Source: Phanerochaete sordida
Taxonomy: Eukaryota > Basidiomycota > Agaricomycetes > Polyporales > Phanerochaetaceae
Length of the DNA: 64,000 nucleotides
Assembly (NCBI GenBank): GCA_019973155.2
Contig: BPQB01000042.1
Span: 186,001-250,000 of the forward strand
Reading direction: 5' to 3'
The notes under the pieces were generated by a model that made no database searches, was not told the DNA's origin, and saw only the letters and a list, made by a program, of their open reading frames with translations. Shown here piece after piece: positions 22,814 through 33,281 of this stretch. The translations under genes and the position numbers were made by a program. Position 1 is the first letter of the stretch. Each line of letters starts with the position of its first letter.

Positions 22814-23874
22814 TCAACCATCAACCACCTTGACATTACGAGCGACCGACGCGAACCAAGCCTTGTGCCCGCTCACGGGATCACGGTCATCCTCGCCCAA
22901 CAAGAACCCACACTTCTTGTATATCCGCTCGACGTACTCCTCCGAGACGTTCAAACACACCTGTTCCTTGACGCCCCCCTCCGGCACGCCCGCCGGCCCA
23001 CCCTCCAGTGGCGGCGCCCCCAGGAGGTAGCGCGTCATCGCGACGGTCAGCGCCACGCCGACGCCCTTGCGCTGGTGCTCCGGCGCAACGTACAGGCTCC
23101 GTATCGCGATCGTGCGGCGGGTGACGCGCCCGAGCGCGAGGTAGCCCATGGGCCGCCCCGCCTCGCGGCACGTCCAGATGTGGCCGAGGCTGACGTCAAG
23201 CGCGACGCGGGCGTGCGCCTGCTCGCGGGGCATCGCCGAGCCGCGCGTGATGCGCGAGAAGTCGACGCAGAGCTGCGTGAGGGCCTCGATATCGTCTTCG
23301 TGTGCGCGCTCGACTTTGAGCGGCGCGGGTGCGGGCGACGCGGGGAGCGACGCGAGAGTAGCGTACGCGCGTTTCGAGCGGGTGTGCGGGGGAAGCGCGG
23401 TGACGCGGACGCCGCGTGCGGCCGTGGCGGCGACCCATGCGTCGAGGAAGGCGTCCACGGTCGATGCGCGGCCAATGACCTGGTCTAGGGCTTTGGGCTC
23501 GAGGCTGGACGAGAGGAAGGACACGAGGGGCGCGACGGCCGCATGTGCGTCGTTCTCCGCGAGCTCTCCGCCTCCGGGATACCCCAGCTGCCACGGCATG
23601 TCACCCGCGACCTTGAGAAGCACCAAGCTGGTAACAGATAGTCAGCACACACATCGCTGGCTGGATAGCCTACTTACACGAGTTTGTCGTCCTTGTAGAC
23701 CGCGAGGAGCGTCCTGGAGTCGTCTGTAATGGCCCGCGCTTGCACGTGGACCTCGTCCATGCTGTCCATGAGCGATCCCAAAGGAAAGTTCATGAAACCA
23801 TCGTCGATGTCTCGTGTAGCTTCTATGAACTCGTTCGGGCTGGAGAATTTCACGACGTGTAAGTTGGCCGACAT
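22814..23874 (-). CDS. GNAT-family N-acetyltransferase, substrate unknown
   Basis: Two exons. Exon 1 starts MSANLHVVKFSSPNEFIEAT and ends YKDDKLV; an intron of about 50 nt follows. The N-terminal half is a basidiomycete-type extension with no motif I recognise. The C-terminal half is a GNAT fold: MGYLALGRVTRRTIAIRSLY then VAPEHQRKGVGVALTVAMTR, where QRKGVG is the acetyl-CoA pyrophosphate loop, and later VERIYKKCGFLLGEDDRD, the closing strand-helix of the fold. It ends VARNVKVVDG. This kind of protein is common in agaricomycetes and the acceptor is unknown. Confidence 0.85.
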
Positions 23875-24197
23875 TGTTGCTGTTGAAGCTTTGAAGGTAA
23901 CTTACCAGATTGTGACTCACTGCTATATAACCGTCCAAATTTACGCCATCGATCCTCAGGCACATCAAAATTGATCTGCATACAAGGTTGGAGCGGAAGC
24001 ATATTGCATACACCAGGTTATGCACAGTATTATAGCTCTACACGCTGAGCGGCCACAGCGATGGACATCAACCATTCGCTAAGTGGCATGTGAACGACGA
24101 CTACCGGAAGAATCAGCAGCAAACACCGTAGTTGACCAAATAACATACTCCAGATAGAGACAATGTACAAGCCGCTTCCTCGAGCCGACCGCAGGTC
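23875..24197. other. Intergenic, GNAT to zinc-finger gene
   Basis: No gene seen. Confidence 0.4.
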
Positions 24198-25746
24198 CTA
24201 ACTCTGAGACTCCTGGGAGACCTGGCTAGGGAAGTGATATGGTGCCTGCGTCAGCAGCTGCAGCTGGCTCGGCTCGAAAGGAGCGGGTTGGGAAAGTTCC
24301 GCGGATTTGCGAGAGCTGCGCCATGGGGACACCTGCGACTCTGGCTGAGTCTGACTTTGGGTTGATTCGGGAGTGCTGACAGGCCTCTGACTGTTCACGC
24401 CCCCTCCTACATGATTAGCTGTGTTGGAAATCGGGATAGAATTGAGCGCATATATTCACCTGACATATCCAGGATGCCCGACTGGAACTGTGGACGATAG
24501 CCTGCGTTCGCGTAGACCTCCGCGTTGTGCTGAGACGGTGTCCCAGAGCGAACTTCGACGTGTGCTTGGTCATGATGCCCGCTCGTCATGCTGTTCGGCA
24601 GAGACAGGTTTACATGTCCTTGAGAGGAGTGTACATGCGCTGTGGCGTCCTCTGCTTCGCGTTTGGGACTTTGGTCGCCTGATGGTCCACTGACAGAGCT
24701 ATTCCCTAGTGGGTGTTGCATTATGCGCTGCTCAATGCCATGCAGGATATGTCATACCTTCGCTATCCGCTAAAGAAATGTTGTCCTGAGTCAGCTGTGA
24801 CTCGATGATACCACTCGAGTCTGCGTCGGACTGTATAGGAGGACTATGGCTGCGCATGCGACCACCGTTGGTTGATGCAGGATGCCCATTAGCCGTGGTA
24901 TGCGGCGCGACCGACGAAGTGGGCGGGAACATCCCGTCTTCGTCTGACAGCTCATCATTCAAGCGTCGCCGTTTCCGACTTGGACCGATGCTCACAGCAT
25001 CATGAGACCTAGCTCGGCGTGGAGAGCCATCTGGAGAACGCAGAGACGGGGAAGTAGCCGACAGGTCTGGGATGTGGGACTGCGCGCGGCTAGCTAGGGC
25101 ACTGGGGGAAGGTGACGGAACGACCGACGGGATGGGAGGCGTCGGAGAGCTCTCAGGCGCGTTTAGCCTTCTTGAAAGAGCCTTGAATTTGAATCGTCCC
25201 ACTGGCAGATCGTCTTCAGAGTCACTAGACTGAACGACGGATTTCGAGCGCGCTGTGGCTGCCTGCGGTTTACTAGGCGAGCTAGAGGCCGATGACGCGT
25301 CGGAGTGGTGCTCTACGCGACGCGATGGTAAAGCATCTAAATGCGTTGTATTTTCTATAGAAAATCGCGATCTGACACGACATACCGGCAGTGCTCTGCG
25401 TTCCGCCCCGCCTACCAGTGACCCTCAGCCATTCGTGGAAGCGCCCTTCTACAAAACCGACGTCTCTGTCCAGCGCGGCGTCGGTCAGATGCTGTGTGTT
25501 GAGGTGTTTAATGTAGGCGGCGCGAGAAGGAAAGGTGCTTGGGCACGGGCCCCATTTGCACGCGTACAGCATGGCGGTTGAGAGCAAGGAGGCGTGGGAG
25601 AGTGAGACAAAGCGCTGCCCATCCTCTTGGGCGACTCTGAACTCGTTCTCAGCCCACGACGACGATGTTGGCAATATCACGTATGTTTCCTTGCATACAG
25701 TGCATATAGGCAGACGGTATACATGTCTCAAGAATTGCACGTCCAA
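24198..25746 (-). CDS. Zinc-finger protein of unknown function (C2H2-like, Ser/Pro-rich)
   Basis: Near the N-terminus is a short Cys pair (ICTVCKETY) and then a finger: ACKWGPC followed by PSTFPSRAAYIKHLNTQHL, giving C-x4-C-x12-H-x4-H. The rest is Ser/Pro-rich with basic stretches (KSVVQSSDSEDDLPVGRFK, SRKRRRLNDELSDEDG) that resemble nuclear-localisation signals, and ends in a Gln/Ser-rich tail (FPSQVSQESQS). At least four introns lie between 24.4 and 25.4 kb. In this frame there is no ATG at the apparent start: the frame continues upstream (DEDGPTFTELHASRDRL), so the real start probably lies in another exon around 25.8-25.9 kb. Likely a nuclear protein; no target can be stated. Confidence 0.6.
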
Positions 25747-26009
25747 ACGATCTCGGCTGGCATGCAGCTCGGTGAAGGTGGGTCCATCCTCATCGCCGTT
25801 GTCGCGTCAAACCAGCGTGCTTTTCTAGCACTTGTAGTTACCGTACGTGGTTGTCAATGAAAACAGCCGTTACGCATGACTCACTCATATCCTACTTCCT
25901 GCAGGCCCTCCAGTATTACTACTGCGCTACCCGATCTACCCAGGCCTGACACCGGCCGCCTTTGTCGCCAGCAGGGAATTCGCTTCCGCAAAACGGAGAG
26001 CTACCCTGA

Positions 26010-26222
26010 CTAATTATACTCTGTACTTTTCTGCATATACAGATGGCGCAACGGGCTGGCGAGCTCGCCGTCGTCGTGGTCGGCGGTCAACCTCGAGGCG
26101 TCTAATAGGTGCTCGTCCGAATTAGGCAGGTATGTTGGTTTGGGACGAGGACGGCGGTGCTTCGCGAGCACTTCGATCCATCCCGGCGCCGGTTCGTCCG
26201 TGACGCGTGAATGGTGGCGCAT
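26010..26222 (-). CDS. Divergent conserved frame of element B, unknown protein
   Basis: The mirror partner of the frame at 12529-12897. The shared words PAPGWIE, KHRRP, EHLLDASRLT and HDD are retained. Probably partial. Confidence 0.3.
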   Translation of the reverse strand: MRHHSRVTDEPAPGWIEVLAKHRRPRPKPTYLPNSDEHLLDASRLTADHDDGELASPLRHLYMQKSTEYN

Positions 26223-26499
26223 CCCGGAGGGCTATATGCTGCACTTTGGCTTTTGAACATCAGCCTACCTCGAGAGGTCTTCAAAGACGGGTTGCAGAGG
26301 AATTCGCAGGTAATATTCGTTCAAGCTGACAGCTCTATTCACTTACAGAGAGGCGAATGCGCTCAAGAGGCAGGGACGTGGAGTCAGTAGCTGCGCCGGT
26401 ACGGCGGTTTTCAGTCCGGCGACACCGGCCGCGCGCCCCCGGAATCCTGTCAACGAGCGGATAACGTGATCGCCGTGCCAGCCTCCCCCTCCAGAGACG

Positions 26500-26507
26500 T
26501 ATAAATA
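26500..26507 (+). promoter_or_regulatory. TATA box of element B
   Basis: TATAAATA, 95 nt before the candidate ATG at 26595, as in copy A. Confidence 0.6.
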
Positions 26508-26594
26508 GGCCGCCCCCCTCGCCCATCCAGCCCATCGAATTCTCACCTCAACCACGACCATCCCCCCACATACCCTACCCTACCCACCCTTACC

Positions 26595-27522
26595 ATGGGG
26601 CGCGATGGTCGTCGAGTTCTCCTCACCACTTGGGCCGGGCCCGACAGAAGGACTTGCATGTTGGTAGGCAAATCACGCTAGCCTCGTCGACGAACGGCAC
26701 CTCGGTCCCGCTGAGTCGAGCCTAGTAGTCGGCGAGGTTCCCATGCAGGCCTGTCGGTGGCACCGGACCAGCGGGCGAGCGCAATATGCCTGGTGAGTCG
26801 CACTCGTCGCCTTCGCTGCCGCACACCTTCTGAACGCCGTCCTCGACAGCAACCTCGCGGCGCGCCATGCCCATGCCCACAGGGCCGAAGATTCTGAAGT
26901 ACAACCATAAACTGCTCCTCGGAGCTCCTCTACTCAGGCCGAGCCCGACAGCAGGAGCTGCACGCGGCTGGCAGATACCGCTAGCCTCGTCGACGAACGG
27001 CACCTCGGCATCGCTGGGTTGAGCCTAGTAGTCGACGAGGTTCCCGTGCAGGCCTGTCGGTGGCATCGGACCAGTAGACGAGGGCAACGTGCCTGGTGAG
27101 TCTCACTCATCGTCTTAGCTGCCTCGCACCCGCTAACCGCCTTCCTCTACAGCGCCATCGCAGCGCGCCGAGCCACTGCCCTTACCACTTGGGCCGGGCC
27201 CGACAGCAGGAGCTGCATGTGGCTGGCAGATACCGCTAGCCTCGTCGGCAACCGGGTTCCTCACACGAGTCGAGCCTGGTTGTCGGCGGGGTTCCCATGC
27301 AGGCCTGTCGGTGGTACCGGACCCGCAGGCGAGGACGTCATTCCAGGTGAGTCCCACCCATCTCCGCTGCTGCACACCAACTGACCACTTCCCTCGGCAG
27401 CGACATTGCGGCGCGCCGAGCCTCCGCCCATGGGGCCTAAGAACCTCCAGCGCAAGCACGCAATCATTGAGACCCACCACTGCCAATCTGACACTAACTC
27501 TTTGGTTGACATGTCTATATGA
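26595..27522 (+). CDS. Element B: putative spliced gene made of repeated exons, function unknown
   Basis: Starts MGRDGRRVLLTTWAGPD, the same as copy A except residue 2. Units B1-B3 are each followed by a GTGAGT...CAG spacer of ~55 nt. In B2 and B3 a single frame reads through the unit (SCTRLADTASLVDERHLG; CMWLADTASLVGN). Between B1 and B2 the frame is broken by a TAA in the stretch after RAEDSEVQP. The final exon could end at a TGA near 27522 (NSLVDMSI). The mixture of preserved splice signals with scattered stops suggests a decaying member of a dispersed family, but another exon arrangement or a non-coding product cannot be excluded. Confidence 0.35.
26628..26771 (+). repeat. ~145-bp unit B1
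   Basis: Nearly identical to A3, including CGACAGAAGGACTTGCATG near its left end and CATGCAGGCCTGTCGG near its right end. Confidence 0.85.
26933..27073 (+). repeat. ~145-bp unit B2
   Basis: Same unit with a diverged left end; it has the one-base-shorter form (CTGGCAGATACCGC) that keeps the frame open. Confidence 0.8.
27187..27325 (+). repeat. ~145-bp unit B3
   Basis: Same unit with a changed interior between the inverted-repeat ends. Confidence 0.8.
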
Positions 27523-27649
27523 GATGCGTGATGTGATGATAATATTATTCGCACAGGATTTCCGTGCGCAGACATAGTATTAGTGCACTACACCTGAGTA
27601 ACAGTGCTACGTTTATGCCGCAAATCGCAATGGGGAGTTCGAAAGGCGT

Positions 27650-28500
27650 CTATGTACCAAGGCGATAAGCCGGTACCTCGCCAAGAGCGAGCTGCTCGTC
27701 GCGCAAACCGGTGCTCCCAGATCCTTTGGCACTCGTGGGCATTCTTGAATTAGAGTCCGCACCTGCAAAGCGGGCTGCCATGACGCTGCTGCGCCAGACG
27801 GGGACGCCTCGGCGCTGTGACAGCCAGCTCATCGTTACCAACCAAGCAAGGTACCCAGACACTGATGCAGAACAGCAGAGCGCGTTAGCAGGGCGAGGAT
27901 AACGAGTAATCCGGCACGTACATGCAACGGTGTTGATCGCCGAGAACGCGACGACCGCTCCGCTTTCTGAGCAGCTGACGTACCACCACTGCGAAGGCGA
28001 GTAGTCGATATCGCCGCATAACAGAGCAGTCTCTTCGACGTGCCCTCCGCTAATGCCGAGCGTGATGGCCCACAGCACCAAGAGACACCCTGGTCGCTTC
28101 ATCGATTCTTGCCCGGGACAGCTCGTATAAAAGCGGTGCGCACCGAGCCAACAGAGTTCTGCAACGATCGTGGGCAGCACTTGGGCGCGCCGAGTTGCTT
28201 CGAGGCCCAGGCTTTGAACGCGTCGAGGAATTAGCGAGAAAAGCCTTGGTGGAAGAGGCACTCACATTATTGGCAATAAAAGCGTTGCGATGGAGGCCAC
28301 GATCGCTAGAGGTGTATATACGGGGACGCCACCATGGTTTCGGAGCGACATCGAGAGGTAGAGCGAGGATAGAACAAGGACGGCCGTCCCAAACAGAGGA
28401 ACGCCGCCTAGCATAGAAAGTCAGATAGATAGCCCTGATGAGCGATGAAGTACGTACAGAAGATGACAGTCCTAGCTATACGCAATGCTCGTGGCTGCAT
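27650..28500 (-). CDS. Small four-helix membrane protein, MARVEL-like (paralogue 1)
   Basis: Five exons give a protein of ~200 residues: MQPRALRIARTVIFC, helix 1 GTAVLVLSSLYLSMSL, helix 2 PLAIVASIATLLLPI, TIVAELCWL joined to GCLLVLWAITLGISGG (helix 3), CGDIDYSPSQWWYVSC, then AVVAFSAINTVALSGYLAWL (helix 4) and a hydrophilic tail ending YRLGT. Introns: 28408-28457 (inside the Cys codon of IFC), one ending near 28215, one after CWL, and one after NTVA. Every intron position matches the paralogue at 35339, so the model is well supported although neither gene has a known function. MARVEL proteins act in membrane apposition and trafficking; assignment here rests on topology. Confidence 0.65.
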
Positions 28501-29330
28501 TTCGAGCGGAAGTGCGACTGGCACAGGATGTTTGGGGTGGCCGAGGTACACCCGTGGGTGCAGCCTTTATATACACATGAGAACGGCCAGAGACGACCGG
28601 AACCCTTGTGTTCACGGCAGACTCCGTGCATGTCGAAATGTGCACCTGCTGAGGCTTGAGGCCCGAGGCCCTGCTTGGAGCATCAGCATGATATGAACGC
28701 ACCTACACGGGTGTGAGAAGCGCACTCTAATTGGTGCTCGCGTCTTCCGAGGATGCTAGAAGCTAGAAGGCGCGGTTCAGCTTCTGAGTGGCGGTACCAC
28801 GGGCTGTACAGTGCTGTCGCAGTCTCGTCGGCGATGCGAGACTCGGTGAACAAGACTCATGATCATCTGGTGTATGCGACCGCGGGCAGGTTGGGCATGC
28901 TTTCATAGAAGGCTTGCCGTATACAGGCCGTTCCGCTCGTCTGCTTCATAGTCGTTGAACTTTGAGCTTTGAGGAGCGAACGTGGGCTCTACAGCCAAAC
29001 TGAACGACTTCTCACCGCATGCAGCTGTGCGGAGATGACTTGATCGCATGCGTACGTCGACGAGATGGCGTGGCACGGGAATAGCTAGAAAAAAGTGTGC
29101 ATGAGTCTGTGTTTGGTGCTCAATAGAGTGGTATTGTGCTTACACTGTTACGTGTGTAGTGGTCAAACTCGTTCCGCATGGCGACGCGGGTGGTGGCGAG
29201 AGCAAGCGTAACCCTAACCACGCTTGAGGTTAGGGCTACGCTTGCGAGACGCTTCCTCTTGTTGGCGCCGAGCACTTCACCAGAAACCACTTGCGCTTCG
29301 GTTCCTCCCAAAATACAGACATAGTCGAAT
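28501..29330. other. Intergenic region with the CCT8 promoter
   Basis: No gene recognised. Its right end carries the palindrome listed separately. Confidence 0.4.
29202..29245. promoter_or_regulatory. Palindrome with telomere-type TTAGGG arms upstream of CCT8
   Basis: Arm 1 is GCAAGCGTAACCCTAACC (29202-29219) and arm 2 is GGTTAGGGCTACGCTTGC (29228-29245). They are complementary at 17 of 18 positions around an 8-nt loop. It ends 85 nt before the CCT8 ATG. Confidence 0.75.
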
Positions 29331-31377
29331 ATGTCTCTCAAGGTCCCGAAGGCGAACAACATCCAGCTCTTCAAGGATGGCTACAAGGTGTGTTTGTCGT
29401 TGCATAATCGCCCGGAATTCTGCTGACAGCGCGCAGCACCTGCAAGGTCTCGAGGATGCGATCTTGAGGAATATCCAAGCCGTCGCGGAGCTGTCAGATC
29501 TCGTCAGGACAAGTTTCGGGCCTAACGGTACGCGTTGCGCGATTTGTGCTCTTAATCTGTGTGCTCACATGCACGGTGTAGGACGCAACAAGCTTCTCAT
29601 TAACCACTTGGGCAAGCTTTTCGTCACGTCCGATGCTGCGACAATCATCCGCGAGGTCGAAGTCGTGCACCCCGCTGCAAAGCTGCTAGTCATGGCGTCG
29701 CAAGCACAGGAGGCTGAGGTGAGCTTACACGCTTGCGGCAGCGCGAACGAATGCTGACACACGACGCTCCAGATGGGTGACGCGACGAACATGGTCATTA
29801 TTCTCGCGGGAGAGCTGTTGAAGAAGGCGGAGCACCTGCTCATTATGGGTCTTCACCCAAGTGAGATCACGCGTGGTTACGAGCTGGCGGCGAAGAAGGC
29901 TCTTGAGGAGCTCGAGAGTACGTGACTTGCAGGTGTTCACCTAGCCGGTTAGCTCATGTTGCGCAGCGCTGTCGACCTCGACCCTCCCGTCACCACTGAC
30001 CCACGCCGACCTCGCAACTGCCCTTAAGCCTGCGATTGCGTCGAAGCAGTACGGTTACGAGGACGAGCTTGCTGCGCTCGTTGCCGAGGCTGCCCTTGCC
30101 GTCATGCCACCAAACCCGAAGAACTTCAACGTCGACAATGTTCGCGTCGTGAAGATCTTGGGTGGTAGCTTGGCTGGAAGCAAAGTGGTCCAGGGCATGG
30201 TGTTTGGTCGTGAGCCGGAAGGTGAGTCCATCTGCTCAAGGTGCTTTTTGTGGTGCTTATATGCGTATAGGCAACGTCAAGAAGGTCAAGAAGTCCAAGG
30301 TTGCCGTCTTCACCTGTGGTCTTGGTCTCTCTCAAACGGAGACCAAGGGCACGGTGCTCATCAAGAACAAGGATGAGATGCTTAACTTTACAACTGGTGA
30401 GGAGAAGCACATGGAGAAGGTCAGTGTTTTCAGCATCTGCGATGGTTAGACGGCTTCTCATCGTTCGCTAGATCTTCCAAGAGATCGCAGACTCTGGAGT
30501 CAAAGTCATCATTGCTGGATCATCCATTGACGACCTGGCGCTGCACTTCCTGAACCGCATGAACATTGCCGTCATCAAGGTGCTCTCAAAGTTCGACCTC
30601 CGCCGCCTCTGCCGCGTCGTGAACGCGACCCCGTTAGCTCGCATGGGCGCACCGACGCCAGAGGAGGCCGGTTACGTTGATGTCTTCGAGACCATCGAGA
30701 TTGGTGGCGACCGTGTCACGGTCCTTCGCCAGCTCGTCGAGGGCGACGCAGAGTACGATGCTGCTGACGCCGGCGAGAAGACGCGGACCGCAACGATCGT
30801 CCTCCGTGGCGCGACGACGAACCACCTGGACGACCTTGAGCGTGCCATAGACGATGGCGTGAACGTCATCAAGGCTCTGCTCAAGAATGGCAGCCTCGTC
30901 CCGGGTGCGGGCGCGACCGAGCTTGAGCTCTCGAAGCGGGTGGACGCGTATGGTGCAGGCATCAAGGGTCTCTCGCAGCACGGTATCCGTCGCTGGGCGT
31001 CCGCGCTCGAGGTTGTGCCGCGGACGCTGGCGGAGAACGCGCTGGGTGGTGCTGAGGGTAACGAGGTTGTCAGCAGACTCTGGGCGAAGCACGAGCAGGA
31101 GGGTGGTGCGGTGTGGGGTGTCGATGTCGAGGTACGCACCAAAGGCCCCAAAGGCTGCGAAACGAATACTTACCCGAGATCAAAGGCTGAGACCGACGGC
31201 ACACTCGATACCGTGGAACACAAGATCCTCGACTCTCTCGCTGCGAAGTCCTGGGCGATCCGGCTCGCGACTGAGGCGGCGGTCTCAGTGCTGAGCGTAG
31301 ACAGCATCATCATGAGCAAGCCTGCGGGTGGACCTAAAATCCCGCAGCAGGCGGGTAACTGGGACGACGACGATTAG
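29331..31377 (+). CDS. CCT8: T-complex protein 1 subunit theta (CCT8), cytosolic chaperonin
   Basis: One of eight subunits of the CCT/TRiC ring that folds actin, tubulin and WD proteins. The start MSLKVPKANNIQLFKDGY matches eukaryotic CCT8. Landmarks: LSDLVRTSFGPNG, RNKLLINHLGKLFVTSDAAT, EVVHPAAKLLVMASQAQE, MGDATNMVIILAGELL (ATP-site loop), FNVDNVRVVKILGGSL, KVAVFTCGLGLSQTETKGTV, DLRRLCRVVNATPLARMGAP, IVLRGATTNHLDDLERAIDD, GSLVPGAGATELELS, EVVPRTLAENALGG and the C-terminal IIMSKPAGGPKIPQ plus acidic end. About eight short introns interrupt it. The ATP loop reads GDATN instead of the GDGTN typical of group II chaperonins. Full length. Confidence 0.97.
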
Positions 31378-31652
31378 ACACCTTCTGCACTATCCATACA
31401 AGCAAATGTATCCTAGCGTAATTCTGCATGCATTTATTCATCCTGCTCAGTGCTATAGTGAACGCGCAGGGTGACAGCGTGGCGTAAGCGCCTAGAGCTC
31501 TCCCTCATACCACAGCGACCGCGGCGACCAGCCACCATAAATCCTCTGTGATACCGCTAGAACCCCTTATTCGTGTGCGTAACACGTAAGAGGTATCTTA
31601 CCAACGTCAATTGAACCGTCTTCGCCCCCACTCCCCCGTCCACAGCCCGTCC

Positions 31653-33281
31653 ATGGTCCTCAAGGCAGCGTATGCGTTAGCGACGCATGTCCTCCCGACA
31701 GGATACTACTGGCACACGGCCATTGGCGTGGGCTCAGTCGTAATAACCTACGCATTTGCCCAGGGAAAGACTACCGATCGGGAGCGAGACCTTCATGCAC
31801 GGACGATCCTCGTAACTGTGAGTCTCAGCGTTCTGTCTCCGGACACGCGTGTAATTGAGGTCTAGTAGGGAGCGTTCACGCCGCTCGGGCTTACGACTAT
31901 CTCCAACCTCGCGTCGCGCGGCGCAAATGTTATTGCGCTCTCGCCGTTCCCGCTGGAGCACCCTTGCAACACCCTCATCATCCCCGCAATCCGGAGCACA
32001 ACGAAGAATGAGAACATCTTCGCCGAACATGCAGACCTGACCTCGTCTGCGTCTGTACGCGCGTTCTGCACAAAGTTCCTGACCGAAGGCGACCAGCGGC
32101 TTGACGGCATCGTCTTCGCACACGAATACACCGGCGCAGGCTCCATGTTCGCGAACACGGCCGCCCACGAGCAGAAGCGCGAGGTTGCCTCCCTCGCGTC
32201 GTTCCTGTTCACGACTCTGCTCCTGCCCGCACTCCTCGTCGCGCCTGTCGAGCGCGACATCCGCATCGTCAACGTCGTCAATCCATTCTACGCTGCGGCC
32301 ATCCCGTCATTCAACGCCGACCTCATTGCTTCGATGTCACCGGATGAAGCTCCCAGGAAGCGTCCTCTTTTCCTCGCCGAAGGTCATCGTGCCCTGCGTA
32401 CGATTGTCTTGACCCGTCACCTGCAGAGAATTCTGAATGCTCTACCCAATCGTGCACCAACCCTTGACTCCAAGACCCCTGGAGGCGTGCCGCCGGAGAA
32501 GCCTTCTCCGAAGGAGGCGCAGGACGACGCAGAAGACAAGAGCAAATCCAAATTCCCTTCGAACATCGTTGCGGTCACCGTCGCCCCTGGCATAAGTCGC
32601 ACGGAGACGGTCCGCGTCGCGCTAGGAGCAGACAAGAGCGTAGATCCTGAGGGTTATTCGACGTTTGGCTTCGTCTTGTGCGTCCGCTGTCTTATGTTCC
32701 TGCATTCTACCTAACCGGATGCGCCCAGACATATCCTCCTCTTCCCCTTCATATGGCTGCTCGCCAAGTCGTCAGACATGGCAACGCAAACCGTGATCCA
32801 TGCACTCTTCTTGCCAACACCCTTCAAGCGGGCCCTGGCGCACCTTGCGGCAGCAACAGCAGCTGCCGCTGCCGCCGAGAACGCGTCTCCAGAAGCGAAG
32901 AAGGATGAAGGACCCGTCGAGATCGAACGTCCTGCCCCAAATAGCCTCACTGAAATCCTGAAGCCCGGCGCGTTGTACCGCGAGTGCTCTGTCGTGACAC
33001 TTCCCCTGCCGCCGCTCCCCGAGGCGCCTTCCGAGGACAGTAAGGACGGCGCAAAGTCCTCAAAGGCGAAGAAGTCGCAGAAGAATGGCGAGGAGAAGAC
33101 AGACCTGAAAGAAGAAGTTCTGGATATCGAAGATGACGGCGAGTATGGCGGGGAGAGGGTCGGCCGGCTGACGTGGGAGTGGTTCGAAGCGCATCTCAAG
33201 GCATGGGAAGCTAAGGAGGAGAAGCCAGAGGAGGGTGTTCAAGCGACGGCCTCCGCTACATCTTCAAGTACCTTCAAGTAA
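31653..33281 (+). CDS. Short-chain dehydrogenase/reductase-like protein, probably membrane-associated
   Basis: The N-terminus (MVLKAAYALATHVLPTGYYW, then IGVGSVVITYAFAQG) has a membrane segment. After an intron near 31819-31867 a Rossmann entry follows: ILVTGAFTPLGLTTISNLAS, a TGxxxxxG nucleotide-binding turn, then RGANVIALSP. Further on are LDGIVFAHEY, a helical SFLFTTLLLPALLV and NIVAVTVAPGISRTETVRVA. A second intron (near 32676-32729) joins YSTFGFV to LHILLFPFIWLLAKSSDMA, a second membrane or amphipathic segment. The C-terminus is Lys/Glu-rich. The canonical SDR YxxxK pair is not evident, so it may bind nucleotide without catalysis or use altered residues. It resembles the SDR-like membrane proteins found widely in fungi, but I cannot name an orthologue. 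Confidence 0.6.

Larger units (their letters stand above)
26040..27440 (+). repeat. Element copy B (inverted homologue of copy A)
   Basis: Same order as copy A: divergent frame, TATA box, ATG, then three ~145-bp units with intron-like spacers. The two copies read outward from a 13-kb block of unrelated single-copy genes. Confidence 0.85.

Noticed and set aside
22664..23488. A 274-codon plus-strand frame
   Set aside because: Antisense of the GNAT acetyltransferase exon, which has a clear acetyl-CoA loop.
13000..26000. Elements A and B as terminal inverted repeats of one large 14-kb transposon
   Set aside because: The genes between them (ERV2, Rrn5-like, GH5, ING, GNAT, zinc finger) are ordinary host genes, with no transposase, and the copies look like two independent dispersed insertions or duplicates.
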